DNA of 64,000 nucleotides, taken from NCBI GenBank assembly GCA_027493885.1, contig JAOSJZ010000001.1:2536622-2600621 (forward strand), written 5' to 3'. Made by a program: the position numbers and the translations under genes. Under the pieces are notes generated by a model. It searched no databases. It was not told the DNA's origin and saw only the letters and a list, made by a program, of their open reading frames with translations. The DNA comes from Gaiella sp. Lineage in GTDB: Bacteria; Actinomycetota; Thermoleophilia; Gaiellales; Gaiellaceae. Below, in pieces: positions 1 to 9,259 of the stretch (positions within the stretch are counted from its first letter, which is position 1; each line of letters opens with the position of its first letter).

Positions 1-2
1 CG

Positions 3-854
3 CGCATGGTGAAGGCCTACGGCGGCGAGGTGCTGACCGAGGCCCCGGTCGCGCAGTTCCTCACCACGAACGGCTCCGTCGACGGCGTGCGGCTGGCGGA
101 CGGTCGTGAGTTCACCGCGTCGAAGGCCGTCGTGAACGGGCTCAACCCGAAGCTTGCCTTCCCGCACATGTTCGACGACGGCGCGCTCGACCGGCAGTTC
201 CTGCGCCGGGTCGAGAACTACAACGTCGGCGAGTTCACGATCGTCCGCGCGCACTTCGCGCTGCACGAGCCGCCGCGGTACGCGAACGACGAGCTCTCGC
301 AGACGCCGTTCCAGCGCATCTACGGCTCGGTCGACTCGATCGAGCGGCAGTGGGTCGACATCCAGACGGGCGTCGCGCCGCAGGACCCATTTCTCTGGGT
401 CGCGTGCTGGACGCTGAAGGACCCGACGCGGGCGCCGGAGGGCAAGCACACGCTGATCATGGACACCTTCGTCCCCGTGGAGCTCGCAAGCGGCGAAAGC
501 TGGGACGACGCCGGCGAGGCGTACATCTGGGATGTCCAGCTCCCGAAGCTTGCCGAGTATGCGCCGAACATGACGGAGGCGAACATCGTCGCCTCCCACA
601 TCACGACCGGGCCGAGCATCGAGCGCGACAACCCGTGTCTCGTCAACGGCTCCACGACAGGGGGTGCGATGAAGCTCTATCAGTCCGGCTACTTCCGTCC
701 CTTCCCCGGGTACTCGCAGTACCGCGGGCCGCTCGGGAAGCTCTACCTGACCGGCCCCTATTGCCATCCGGGCGGCGCGATCTCCGGCGCGGGGACGATC
801 ACCGCCAACGTCATCCTCGAGGACCTCGGGCTCAGGGAGCCCGACTTCTTCTGA
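3..854 (+). CDS. FAD/NAD(P)-dependent oxidoreductase, phytoene-dehydrogenase-like (C-terminal part)
   Basis: The reading frame is already open at the left edge, so the N-terminal FAD-binding Rossmann segment lies outside the window; about 283 residues are visible. The fold is that of the phytoene desaturase / amine-oxidase-like flavoproteins: a middle substrate domain, then the C-terminal FAD-contact stretch LYLTGPYCHPGGAISGAG, where the family normally has a GxGxxPGG-like motif. The stop lies one base before the nitrilase start, so the two are surely co-transcribed. A second member of this family (28560-30119) ends the other catabolic operon, which suggests both act on related substrates. 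The actual substrate cannot be read from sequence; carotenoid desaturation is unlikely given the catabolic neighbours. Confidence 0.82.
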   Translation, partial: RMVKAYGGEVLTEAPVAQFLTTNGSVDGVRLADGREFTASKAVVNGLNPKLAFPHMFDDGALDRQFLRRVENYNVGEFTIVRAHFALHEPPRYANDELSQTPFQRIYGSVDSIERQWVDIQTGVAPQDPFLWVACWTLKDPTRAPEGKHTLIMDTFVPVELASGESWDDAGEAYIWDVQLPKLAEYAPNMTEANIVASHITTGPSIERDNPCLVNGSTTGGAMKLYQSGYFRPFPGYSQYRGPLGKLYLTGPYCHPGGAISGAGTITANVILEDLGLREPDFF

Positions 855-855
855 C

Positions 856-2007
856 ATGGCCGGACCGATCGAGAAGTACACCGCTCTCGTCATCCAGCCC
901 CACGTGGCGATGGCGCGGACGCGAGACGAGATCGACGTGAACCTCGAGCGCGTCCTCCAGCTGATCGACTTCGGGGTCGGCTACTTCTGGGAGGTGCCGG
1001 TGCGGCTCGCCGTGCTGCCCGAATACTTCCTCCAGGGCGTCACGACTCCGGGCAAGGGCGAGGACGGGCTCGAGCAGTTCCTCGAAAAGGCGGTCACGCT
1101 CGACGGGCCCGAGTTCCGGGCCCTCGGGGAGAAGGCGCGCGAGTACGGCATGTTCATCTCGGGCGGCGGTGTGATCGAGCGCGTGCCCGAGTTCCCCGAC
1201 CGCTGGTTCAACACCGCCTTCGTGATCGGCCCCACCGGCGAGGTGATCCTCCGCTACCACAAGTGGCACATCCCGGCCACGATCGGCCTCGGCACGAGCC
1301 CGCACGACCTGCTCGACGAGTACGGGGAGGTATTCGGGCGCTCGATCAAGGACCTGTTCCCGGTCGTCGACACGGAAATCGGGAAGCTCGGCACGATGAC
1401 GTGCCACGACGGCGCGACGCCCGAGGTCTCGCGGGCCCTGGCGTTCAACGGCTGCGAGGTGCTCTGCCACGGGGGCGCGATCCAGGAGTTCGAGGGGATC
1501 AGCGAGCCGTGGGATTTCTGGCGCTTCACCCGCCGGACGCGGGCACACGACAACATGATGTACGTCCTCGCGTCCAACTGGGGGAGCGTGAGCTACGCGT
1601 ACTATCCCCAGACGTTCTGCCCCGGGCACTCGATGATCATCGACTACACCGGGATGATGGTGCGCGAGGCTCGGTATCCAGGTGAGCAGATCGTCGCCGC
1701 GACGATCGACGTGGAGGCGCTCCGCCACCACCGGACGGTCGCGAACCACAACACCTGGATCGACGTTCGCACCGAGGCGTTCCGGGAGATGTACGCCGAG
1801 CCGATCTACCCCGCGAACCGCTTCCCCTCGGGCCGGCCGCCGCGCAACCTCGCCGACAAGGTGGGCCAGGCGAAGGACGCTATGCGGGTCCTCTACGACA
1901 GGGGCCAGCTCACCCCCCCGTACCCGTACACCGCTGACGAGATGCCGGACCTGCTCGAGCGGCGGGTCCGCGAAGCCCAGGAGCGCGGAACGCTCCGCAA
2001 GGACTGA
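856..2007 (+). CDS. nitrilase-superfamily C-N hydrolase (amidase-like)
   Basis: 383 residues, soluble. The catalytic Glu-Lys-Cys triad of the nitrilase superfamily is visible: Glu in LPEYF (about residue 56), Lys in YHKWH (about 135) and Cys in MTCHDG (about 180). These enzymes hydrolyse aliphatic amides, carbamoyl groups or nitriles. The lack of extra domains and the length resemble the formamidase / aliphatic amidase and N-carbamoyl branches more than NAD synthetase. It starts one base after the preceding stop and is followed by a short gene and a peptide-type importer. A plausible role is release of ammonia from an imported or ring-opened amide. True nitrile activity is possible but not indicated. 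Confidence 0.85.
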   Translation: MAGPIEKYTALVIQPHVAMARTRDEIDVNLERVLQLIDFGVGYFWEVPVRLAVLPEYFLQGVTTPGKGEDGLEQFLEKAVTLDGPEFRALGEKAREYGMFISGGGVIERVPEFPDRWFNTAFVIGPTGEVILRYHKWHIPATIGLGTSPHDLLDEYGEVFGRSIKDLFPVVDTEIGKLGTMTCHDGATPEVSRALAFNGCEVLCHGGAIQEFEGISEPWDFWRFTRRTRAHDNMMYVLASNWGSVSYAYYPQTFCPGHSMIIDYTGMMVREARYPGEQIVAATIDVEALRHHRTVANHNTWIDVRTEAFREMYAEPIYPANRFPSGRPPRNLADKVGQAKDAMRVLYDRGQLTPPYPYTADEMPDLLERRVREAQERGTLRKD

Positions 2008-2014
2008 CTCCTCG

Positions 2015-2311
2015 ATGCGTATCGCCACCAAGCTCGCGAAGCTCGAGTTCCGGATCGGGTCGATCCAGCGCGACGGTGACGAGCTGATCATCCGTAGCCA
2101 CCCCGACCAGGCGATGAAGGCGCAGGCGCGCCTCGGCCTCGACGACGTCGCCGACCTCGTGCGAGCGTCCTTGAACAGGGACGTGCTCGGCTATCTCCTC
2201 GCTCTGCCCGTGCTGCTGCTGCGCAGGCGGCGCGAGCGAGACATACTCGAGACCGGGGTCCCGCAGGCGCGCGGCGCCGAGGGTCTCCGACAAGAAGGGA
2301 GTCACGCATGA
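2015..2311 (+). CDS. small conserved-looking protein, unknown function
   Basis: 98 residues; I do not recognise the family. The N-terminal half is mixed charged (MRIATKLAKLEFRIG) and the second half has a hydrophobic stretch LGYLLALPVLLL followed by a run of arginines, which could be a membrane-associated helix with a positive-inside flank. The ATG follows the nitrilase stop by 7 bp and the stop overlaps the next start (ATGA at 2308-2311), so it is translationally embedded in the operon, which is the main support for it being real. It may be an accessory protein of the neighbouring amidase or importer. Confidence 0.6.
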   Translation: MRIATKLAKLEFRIGSIQRDGDELIIRSHPDQAMKAQARLGLDDVADLVRASLNRDVLGYLLALPVLLLRRRRERDILETGVPQARGAEGLRQEGSHA

Positions 2312-4086
2312 ACGCGCACCGACGCGTCGCGACCTGGGCGGCCGCCGCCGCGATCACGGCGCTCGCCGGCCTCGTGGCCGCGAGCCTCGCGGCCAGCGCC
2401 CCGTCTCGCACGACGATCGACCGCAAGGACATGGTCGTCTTCGACCTCGACAGCGGCAAGCCCGCCGATCCGACGAACTTCAACCCGTACGGACCGAACA
2501 CGACCCAGGACGGGGGTCTCACTCAGGCCGTGTTCGAGCCGCTGTTCGTGACGAACTACATCACGGGCAAGCAGGACGGCTGGCTGGCGCGAAGCGTCGT
2601 GCCCCTCCAGCGCGGCAAGGCGTGGCGGCTCGCGCTCCGCTCGGGGGTGAAGTGGTCGGACGGCAAGCCGTTCACGGCCGCGGACGTCGTCTTCACCGTG
2701 CAGCTCCTCCAGAAGCACAAGGACCTGAACTCGCCGCTCAAGTTCACCGGCGTCAAGGTCCGCGCGGCGAACCCGACGACCGTCCTCTTCACGCTCGCCA
2801 AGGCGGATCCGCGCTTCGCCCTCTCGAACCTGTCGGGGCAGCTGACGAGCCGGACGCTGTGGGTGCTGCCGAAGCACGTCTGGGCGTCGGTCGGCGACCC
2901 GGTCAAGTTCAAGAACTACGACCGCAAGAAGGGCTGGCCGATCGGCACCGGCGCCTACAAGCTCGACTCCACGACCGCGACGAGCTTCACCTTCGTGCGC
3001 AACGCGAGGTGGTGGGGCAAGACGTCGGGCTTCCGGCCGCTGCCCGCACCGCAGGCGCTCCGCTGGGTCGCGCTCGGCTCCGAGGAGACCCGCGCCGCGG
3101 CGCTCGCCTCGAACGACCTCGACGCCGGCGCCAACTTCAGCGTCGGCGCCTACCAGGCGCTCGCCGCGCGCAACCGCTCGGTGACCGCGTGGTCGCCGGG
3201 AACGCCGTACGGCTTCGTCGACACGTGCCCGCGACAGCTCGACTTCAACACCGCGGACGCCGTCTGGCAGAACCCGCGCCTGCGCTGGGCGGTCTCGTAC
3301 GCGATCAACCGCAAGTCGATCATCAACGTCGCCTTCCAGGGGGCGTCGCAGGGCCTCCTGACGATGCTCCCCGCGCTCCCGGGTCTCGCCCGCTACACGA
3401 GCCTGCTCGTGCGGAACGGCGTCTTCCGGCAGTACCCGATCACGACGACGAGCGCGGCGCTCGCGAAGAAGACGATCGAGTCCCAGGGCTACGTCTCGAA
3501 GGGCGGCGTGTACCAGAAGGACGGGAAGAGCCTCTCGCTCGAGATCACGACGTTCGACGACCCGAGCATGGTCGCGATCGCCTCGACGATCGGCGAGGAG
3601 CTCCGTCAGGTGGGCGTCGACACGAACGTCCGCAAGATGACGATCCCGAACTTCGTCGACGCGCTCCTCGCGGGCAAGTTCCAGGCGAACGTGTTCTTTG
3701 GCGCCTGCGGCTCGACCATCGACCCGTGGCAGTCGCTGGACTCGTACAACGTGAGCCACTACGAGCCGGTCGGGACGAACGTGTCGGGCTTCTACTCGAA
3801 CTCGTTCCGCTGGAACACGTCGCAGGCGAAGGCATACTCCAAGCTCGTCGACCGGATCGGCGCCGTGCTTCCGGGGAGCAGGGCGATCGACCCGCTCTTC
3901 GTACAGGCGATGAAGATCTGGTACGCCCAGCTGCCCTCGATCCCGCTCGTGCAGTACATCCAGATCAACCCCGTCAACTCGAAGTACTGGACGGGATGGC
4001 CGACGAGCGCGAAGCCGTACGTGCAGCCGAGCTTCGCGCACCCGGCGGCGACCGAAGTGATCCACGCCCTCAAGAAGGCGAGCTAA
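2308..4086 (+). CDS. ABC importer substrate-binding protein, family 5 (peptide/opine/nickel type)
   Basis: 592 residues with an N-terminal signal peptide (basic start, hydrophobic core about residues 10-30, Ala-rich cleavage region) and no clear lipobox Cys, so it is either secreted or anchored by an uncleaved helix. The body is the SBP_bac_5 fold: WSDGKPFTAADVVFTVQ is the typical family 5 segment, followed by the internal repeat near residues 300-480. The start ATG overlaps the previous stop. Two permeases and two ATPases follow in the canonical order of Dpp/Opp systems. Such systems take up di/oligopeptides, but also opines, ureides and other small N-compounds; the surrounding hydrolases favour the latter. 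Confidence 0.9.
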   Translation: MNAHRRVATWAAAAAITALAGLVAASLAASAPSRTTIDRKDMVVFDLDSGKPADPTNFNPYGPNTTQDGGLTQAVFEPLFVTNYITGKQDGWLARSVVPLQRGKAWRLALRSGVKWSDGKPFTAADVVFTVQLLQKHKDLNSPLKFTGVKVRAANPTTVLFTLAKADPRFALSNLSGQLTSRTLWVLPKHVWASVGDPVKFKNYDRKKGWPIGTGAYKLDSTTATSFTFVRNARWWGKTSGFRPLPAPQALRWVALGSEETRAAALASNDLDAGANFSVGAYQALAARNRSVTAWSPGTPYGFVDTCPRQLDFNTADAVWQNPRLRWAVSYAINRKSIINVAFQGASQGLLTMLPALPGLARYTSLLVRNGVFRQYPITTTSAALAKKTIESQGYVSKGGVYQKDGKSLSLEITTFDDPSMVAIASTIGEELRQVGVDTNVRKMTIPNFVDALLAGKFQANVFFGACGSTIDPWQSLDSYNVSHYEPVGTNVSGFYSNSFRWNTSQAKAYSKLVDRIGAVLPGSRAIDPLFVQAMKIWYAQLPSIPLVQYIQINPVNSKYWTGWPTSAKPYVQPSFAHPAATEVIHALKKAS

Positions 4087-4147
4087 CCCTCGACCAGACC
4101 GCCGGGGACGCGCCCTCGCGGGTGCGCCCCCGGCGGCTTCGCAGCGA

Positions 4148-5158
4148 ATGCGCGGCATCACCCTCCGATACCTGCTCCTGCGCCTCGCGCGCTTCGCTCT
4201 GACCGTCTGGCTCGGCGCGACGCTGATCTTCGTGATCCCCCGGCTCAGCCCGAGCGACCCGACGGACGCGATCCTCGGGCGGCTCGCGGCATCCGGGGCG
4301 GGGGTCGACAACGCGGACGAGCTGATCGCCTCCTACACGAAACGGTTCGGGCTCGACGACTCCCTGCTCGTCCAGTACTGGCATTACCTCGTCAACACGT
4401 TCACCTTCTCGAACGGCTACTCGCTCTCCCAGTTCCCGGCGACGGTCGACGACCTCGTCTGGGCGGCGTTGCCCTGGACGGCGGGCCTCGTGCTCGTCGC
4501 GACGCTGCTCTCCTTCCTCCTCGGCACGCTGATCGGGGCGCTGCTCGGCTGGCCGCGGACGCCCTCCTCGGTGCGCCGCTCGCTGCCGATGACGCTCGTG
4601 TTCACCTCCCTGCCGGCGTTCATGCTCGGCATCCTGCTCGTCTACGTCTTCGCGTACCGGCTCGCGTGGTTCCCGTACGCGGGCGCCTACTCGGCCGACG
4701 TGAGCCCCGGCCTCAACCTCGACTTCGTCGGAAGCGTGATCCACCACGGCGCGCTCCCGGTCATCGCGGTCGTGATGGTGACGATGGGGACCTGGGCGCT
4801 CGGGATGCGGGGGATGATGGTCACGACCGCGGGCGAGGACTACATGGTGCTCGCCGAGGCGAAGGGGCTGCGCTCGCGGCGGATCTTCTTCCAGTACGGC
4901 GTGCGCAACGCGATCCTCCCGCAGATCACCGCGCTCGGGCTCGCGCTCGGGACGATCGCCGGCGGGTTCGTCGTCGTCGAGGCCGTGTTCGCCTACCCGG
5001 GCCTCGGCAGCCTCCTCTACCGGGCCGTCCTCGACAACGACTACACGGTCATCCAGGGCGTCACCTTCTACCTGATCCTCGGCGTCGCGCTCGCCGTCCT
5101 CGTCCTCGACCTGATCTACCCGCTCCTCGACCCGCGGATCTCCTACGAGCGGACGTGA
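4148..5158 (+). CDS. ABC importer permease, DppB/OppB type
   Basis: 336 residues with about six membrane helices. The N-terminal helix (about 15-35) is followed by a periplasmic region and the conserved binding-protein-dependent transport core. The cytoplasmic EAA-type loop is visible as MVLAEAKGLRSRRIF, the coupling helix that contacts the ATPases. It follows the binding protein by 61 bp, the only sizeable gap in this operon, and is followed by the second permease after 10 bp. It forms the heterodimeric channel with the 5169-6098 product. Confidence 0.92.
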   Translation: MRGITLRYLLLRLARFALTVWLGATLIFVIPRLSPSDPTDAILGRLAASGAGVDNADELIASYTKRFGLDDSLLVQYWHYLVNTFTFSNGYSLSQFPATVDDLVWAALPWTAGLVLVATLLSFLLGTLIGALLGWPRTPSSVRRSLPMTLVFTSLPAFMLGILLVYVFAYRLAWFPYAGAYSADVSPGLNLDFVGSVIHHGALPVIAVVMVTMGTWALGMRGMMVTTAGEDYMVLAEAKGLRSRRIFFQYGVRNAILPQITALGLALGTIAGGFVVVEAVFAYPGLGSLLYRAVLDNDYTVIQGVTFYLILGVALAVLVLDLIYPLLDPRISYERT

Positions 5159-5168
5159 GACCCGTACC

Positions 5169-6098
5169 GTGACCGACGCCGCCGTCCCCATTCAGCCGCT
5201 CGTGACGCGCCGCGCCCACCGCAGCAGCCCCTGGTGGAACGCGAAGCTGATCACCGGTCTCGCGATCCTCGGCGCGATCCTCTCGCTCGCGATCGTGGGA
5301 CGCTTCATCGTCGACCGGGACGAGGCGCTGATCGGGGCGAACGACGTGAACGTCGTGCCGATCGGCGTCACGGCCGACCCGGCGCTCGGCTTCAAGCCGC
5401 ACCAGGGCGCCCACGTGCTCGGGACGGACAGCGAGGGCCGCGACATGCTCGCGGTGATCGTCGTCGGCGCGCCGCGGACGCTCTACATCGGCATCCTCGG
5501 CGCGGGCCTCGGCGTCGCCCTCGGGACGCTGCTCGGCTTCGTCGCCGGCTTCCGTCGCGGCTGGGTCGACGGCGTGATCACGACGGGCACGGACGTGATG
5601 CTCACGATTCCCGGGCTCGCGGTGCTCGTCGTGATCGCGAGCTTCTTCAACGACATGTCGACCACGATGCTCGGGCTCGTGATGGCGCTCTTCGCCTGGC
5701 CGATCCCCACCAGGGTGCTCCGCTCCCAGGTGCTCTCGCTGCGCGAGCGCGGGTACGTCCAGATGGCGCAGCTCTCGGGCGCCTCGACGCTGCGAATCAC
5801 GTTCGGCGAGATGATGCCCAACCTGCTGCCGTACCTCGCCGCCACCTTCACCGCGACCCTCGCCGGCGTGATCCTCGCGGTCACGGGCCTCGAGACGCTC
5901 GGCCTCGGCTCGACCCGGCTGCCGACCCTCGGCACGACGGTGAACAGCGCGCTGCAGGCCTCCGCCGTGTTCCGCGGGATGTGGTGGTGGTGGGGCCCGC
6001 CGGTCGCGCTGCTGATCGTGATCTTCCTGAGCCTGTTCCTGATGATGGTCGGGCTCGACGAGGTGTCGAACCCGAGGCTGCGGAAGGCGGCGCGGTGA
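5169..6098 (+). CDS. ABC importer permease, DppC/OppC type
   Basis: 309 residues. A short N-terminal tail, a first helix at about 30-50, the periplasmic HVLGTDSEGRDMLAVIV segment that is a hallmark of DppC/OppC proteins (consensus HxLGTDxxGRDxL), then five more helices with an EAA loop around YVQMAQLSGASTLRI. The stop overlaps the GTG of the following ATPase. The hallmark segment makes the assignment to the C-type subunit firm. Confidence 0.93.
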   Translation: MTDAAVPIQPLVTRRAHRSSPWWNAKLITGLAILGAILSLAIVGRFIVDRDEALIGANDVNVVPIGVTADPALGFKPHQGAHVLGTDSEGRDMLAVIVVGAPRTLYIGILGAGLGVALGTLLGFVAGFRRGWVDGVITTGTDVMLTIPGLAVLVVIASFFNDMSTTMLGLVMALFAWPIPTRVLRSQVLSLRERGYVQMAQLSGASTLRITFGEMMPNLLPYLAATFTATLAGVILAVTGLETLGLGSTRLPTLGTTVNSALQASAVFRGMWWWWGPPVALLIVIFLSLFLMMVGLDEVSNPRLRKAAR

Positions 6099-7090
6099 CC
6101 GCGGCGCCCGTCCTGCGGGTCGACGGCCTGCGGGTCGACTACCCGACGCCGCGCGGCGAGCTCGCGGCCGTCGACGGGATCGAGTTCACGGTCGAGCGGG
6201 GCGAGATCCTCGGGCTGATCGGCGAGTCGGGCTCGGGGAAGACGACGACCGCGATGGCGATCCTGCGGCTGATCCAGCCGCCCGGCAGGATCGGCGGCCA
6301 CGCGACGCTCGACGGCGGCACCGACCTCCTCGCGCTCGGCGAGAAGGAGCTCCGGCGCCTGCGCTGGCGCGGCATGGCCCTGATCCCGCAGGGCGCGCTC
6401 AACGCGCTCAACCCGCTGCTCCGGGTCGGCGACCAGCTCGAGGACGTGATCCTGACCCACGAGGGGCGCGGCGCCAGAAAGGGGCTCGCGGAGCGGCTCG
6501 ACGCGCTCTACCAGACGGTGGGCCTCCCGCGCCGCGTCGGCCGTCACTACCCGCACGAGCTCTCGGGCGGGATGCGCCAGCGGGTCTGCATCGCGATGGC
6601 GATCGCGCTCGACCCGCCGCTCGTGATCGCCGACGAGCCGACGAGCGCGCTCGACGTGATCGTCCAGCGCGTCGTCGCCCAGACGCTGCTCGACGTCAAG
6701 CGCCGTCTCGGGATCGCGTTCGTCCTGATCGGCCACGACATCGGGCTGATGGCGCAGCTCGCCGACCGGGTCGCGGTGATGTACCGGGGGAAGATCGTCG
6801 AGATCGGCCCGACCGAGGAGCTGTTCGCCTCGCCGCGGCACCCCTACACCCGCATGCTGATCGACGCGGTTCCGGCGATCGGCCACAAGGCGACCGTGAA
6901 GGTCGCCGAGGGGCTCGCCCCCGACCCGTTCGACCAGGCCCCGGGGTGCGTCTTCCAGCGACGCTGCCCGTACGTCTTCGGCCCGTGCCGCGTGGCCCAC
7001 CCGCCCCTCGAGCGGGCCGGAACCGACCACAGCGTGGCGTGCTACCTCCTGCGCGACGCGGCGGCACCCACCGAGGGGGCGAGCGCGTGA
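6095..7090 (+). CDS. ABC importer ATP-binding protein, DppD/OppD type
   Basis: 331 residues starting at GTG 6095, overlapping the permease stop. Walker A is GESGSGKTT (about 45-53), the signature is LSGGMRQR, Walker B is LVIADEPTSALD, and the switch His follows in LIGHDIG. The C-terminal oligopeptide-transporter extension with clustered Cys (CVFQRRCPYVFGPC), which binds an Fe-S cluster in some DppD/OppD proteins, is present. It pairs with the following ATPase. Confidence 0.93.
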   Translation: MTAAPVLRVDGLRVDYPTPRGELAAVDGIEFTVERGEILGLIGESGSGKTTTAMAILRLIQPPGRIGGHATLDGGTDLLALGEKELRRLRWRGMALIPQGALNALNPLLRVGDQLEDVILTHEGRGARKGLAERLDALYQTVGLPRRVGRHYPHELSGGMRQRVCIAMAIALDPPLVIADEPTSALDVIVQRVVAQTLLDVKRRLGIAFVLIGHDIGLMAQLADRVAVMYRGKIVEIGPTEELFASPRHPYTRMLIDAVPAIGHKATVKVAEGLAPDPFDQAPGCVFQRRCPYVFGPCRVAHPPLERAGTDHSVACYLLRDAAAPTEGASA

Positions 7091-8078
7091 CCGCGCTGCT
7101 CGAGATGCGTGGCGCGTCGAAGGTCTACGCGAGCGGGAAGCGCACCGTCGTCGCGCTGCAGGACTTCGACCTCCTGCTCGAGCCGGCGCCCGCGAAGATC
7201 GTCACCATCGCCGGCGAGAGCGGGAGCGGCAAGACGACCCTCGCCGGAATCGTGCTCGGCTTCGTCGCGCCCTCGGACGGGGAGGTCCACTTCCGCGGCC
7301 ACGACCTGCGGCGGCTGTCGCGGGCCGACCGGAAGGAGTACCGCCGGCATGTGCAGGCGGTGTTCCAGGACCCCTACGGCGTCTTCAACCCCTTCTACCG
7401 CGTACGCCACGTGTTCGACCTCGTCTTCCGCAACTTCGAGCTCGCGAGGGGAAGGCCGAGCGGCAGGCGCTGCTCGAGCGGGCCTTCGCGGTCGTGGGCC
7501 TCGACATCGGGGACGTCCTCGACAAGTACCCCCACCAGCTGAGCGGCGGGCAGCGCCAGCGCCTGATGATGGCACGCTCGTACATCGTCAAGCCCGACCT
7601 GATCGTCGCGGACGAGCCCGTCTCGATGGTCGACGCGTCGCTGCGCGCCTCGATCCTCGACATCATGCGGCGCATGCGGGACGAGGACGGGATCTCGTTC
7701 CTCTACATCACCCACGACCTCTCCACCGCCTACCAGGTGAGCGACGAGATCCACGTCCTCTACCAGGGCTCGGCCGTCGAGACGGGGCCCGCGACGACCG
7801 TGCTCGAGCAGCCGAAGCACCCCTACGTGCAGGAGCTGATCGCGTCGATCCCCGAGGTCGGCCGCACCTGGGAGGGCACGATCTCCGCGGGCGACGACGA
7901 GGAGCTTCGCGGGCAGGTCGAGTCGGGATGCCGCTTCGCGCCCAGGTGCCCCCACCGGATGCCCGTGTGCGACACCGCCCGGCCGCCGCTCCTCGTGCCG
8001 GACGGCAGCGTCCAGGCGGTCGCCTGCTACCTCTACACCGAGAAGCGGCAGAGCGTGCCCGCGGGCGAGGCTCCGTGA
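7087..8078 (+). CDS. ABC importer ATP-binding protein, DppF/OppF type (one frameshift)
   Basis: Two reading frames together give one normal DppF/OppF ATPase of about 330 residues. The first (from GTG 7087) carries Walker A GESGSGKTT and the Q-loop FQDPYGVFNPF. The second carries the signature LSGGQRQR, Walker B LIVADEPVSMVD, switch YITHDLS and the Cys-rich oligopeptide C-terminus (CRFAPRCPHRMPVC). The frames join at the G4 run 7448-7451; adding one G restores a continuous reading LARGKAERQALLERAF. No other damage is visible, so a sequencing error is more likely than a pseudogene. The start overlaps the previous stop and the end overlaps the next GTG. Confidence 0.85.
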
Positions 8079-9259
8079 GCGGCCTCCTGACGATCCGGGC
8101 GGGGGTCTCGTGGACGGGACGGGCGCGCCGCGACGAGGCCCGTGCGTGCTCCGGGTCCGAGACGGCCTGCTCGAGGCGATCGAGGACGACGGCCGCGAGG
8201 CGGCGCTCGACCTCTCCTCCTACACCGTCGTCCCGGGCCTCGTCGACGCGCACGTCCACCTCTGCGCCGACCCCGCGACCGGCCCGGCGCTCGGCGGCGG
8301 CGAGCCCGCCGGCGCGGTCGAGGCGCGGGCGCGTGCCAACGCGAGCGCGCTCCTGCGGGCCGGGGTGACGGCGGCCGCCGACTGCGGCGGCCCGACCGAC
8401 GTGCTCGTGACCCTGCGCGACGAGATCCGCCGCGGCGAGGTCGCCGGCCCGCGGCTCGCCGTCAGCGGGAACGTCCTCACGCGCGCCGGCGGGCACGGGG
8501 TCGAGCTCGGCGGCCGCGTCGTCGAGGACGAGGCGGACGCCGTCCGCGCCGTGGAGGAGCTCGCGGCGGCCGGCGTCGACTTCGTCAAGGTGATGGGCAC
8601 CGGCGGCGGCGGCGACGGTGCGGCCACGGCGCTCTTCGAGGCGGACGTCCTCACCGTGATCGCCGACGAGGCGCGGCGCCGCGGCCTCCCCCACCGCGGT
8701 CCACGCGCACGGTGCGGACGGCATCGCGAATGCGCTCGCCGCCGGCGCCCGCCGGATCGAGCACTGCACGTTCTTCGACGGCGAGACCTGCGCCTTCGAC
8801 GGGGCGCTCGCGCGGCGGGTGGCGGCCAGCGGCGCGTTCGTCTGCCCGACGAACGCGATCGACGCCCGCCGCATCGAGGCGGGCGGCGCCGGCGCCCCGC
8901 GCGAGGCCCTCGTCGCGGCCTGGCGCGCGCTCGTCGGATGCGGCGTCCGGCTCACGGGGGGCAGCGACGCCGGCGTCGCCGACATGCGCTTCGACGACTA
9001 CGCGCTCGTCCCCGAGCTGATGGTCTCCGAGCTCGGCCTGACGCCGCTCGAGGCGCTCGTCGCCTGCACCGCGCGCGCGGCGGCCGCGATCGGCCTCGGC
9101 GACGAGCTCGGCATGCTCGAGCCCGGCAAGCGGGCCGACCTCGTCGCGGTCGAGGGCGATCCCTCTCGCGACGCGACCGCGCTGCGTCGCGTCGCCGTCG
9201 TGATCCAGGGCGGGCGCGTCGTCTACGAGCCGGCCCTCGCGGGAGGAGCGTCGCGGTGA
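8075..9259 (+). CDS. amidohydrolase-superfamily enzyme (two compensating frameshifts)
   Basis: About 395 residues once two single-base indels are repaired. The frame opens at GTG 8075 (overlapping the previous stop) with SGLLTIRAG. One G is missing from the G5 run 8101-8105, which would restore a GLVDGTG turn, and one C too many sits in the C5 run 8688-8692, restoring LPTAVHAHGADG. The first metal site is VDAHVH, the later metal His is in VHAHG, a further His in RRIEHC and the Asp in TGGSDAG. The architecture (beta-sandwich lobe, TIM barrel, C-terminal LEPGKRADLVAVEG) is that of imidazolonepropionase / prolidase-like amidohydrolases. It probably hydrolyses a cyclic or acyclic amide brought in by the adjacent importer. 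Substrate unknown. Confidence 0.8.

Noticed and set aside
2302-4311. A 669-codon - strand open frame over the binding protein gene
   Set aside because: Composition is that of an antisense shadow and it overlaps a well-supported SBP_bac_5 gene with signal peptide.
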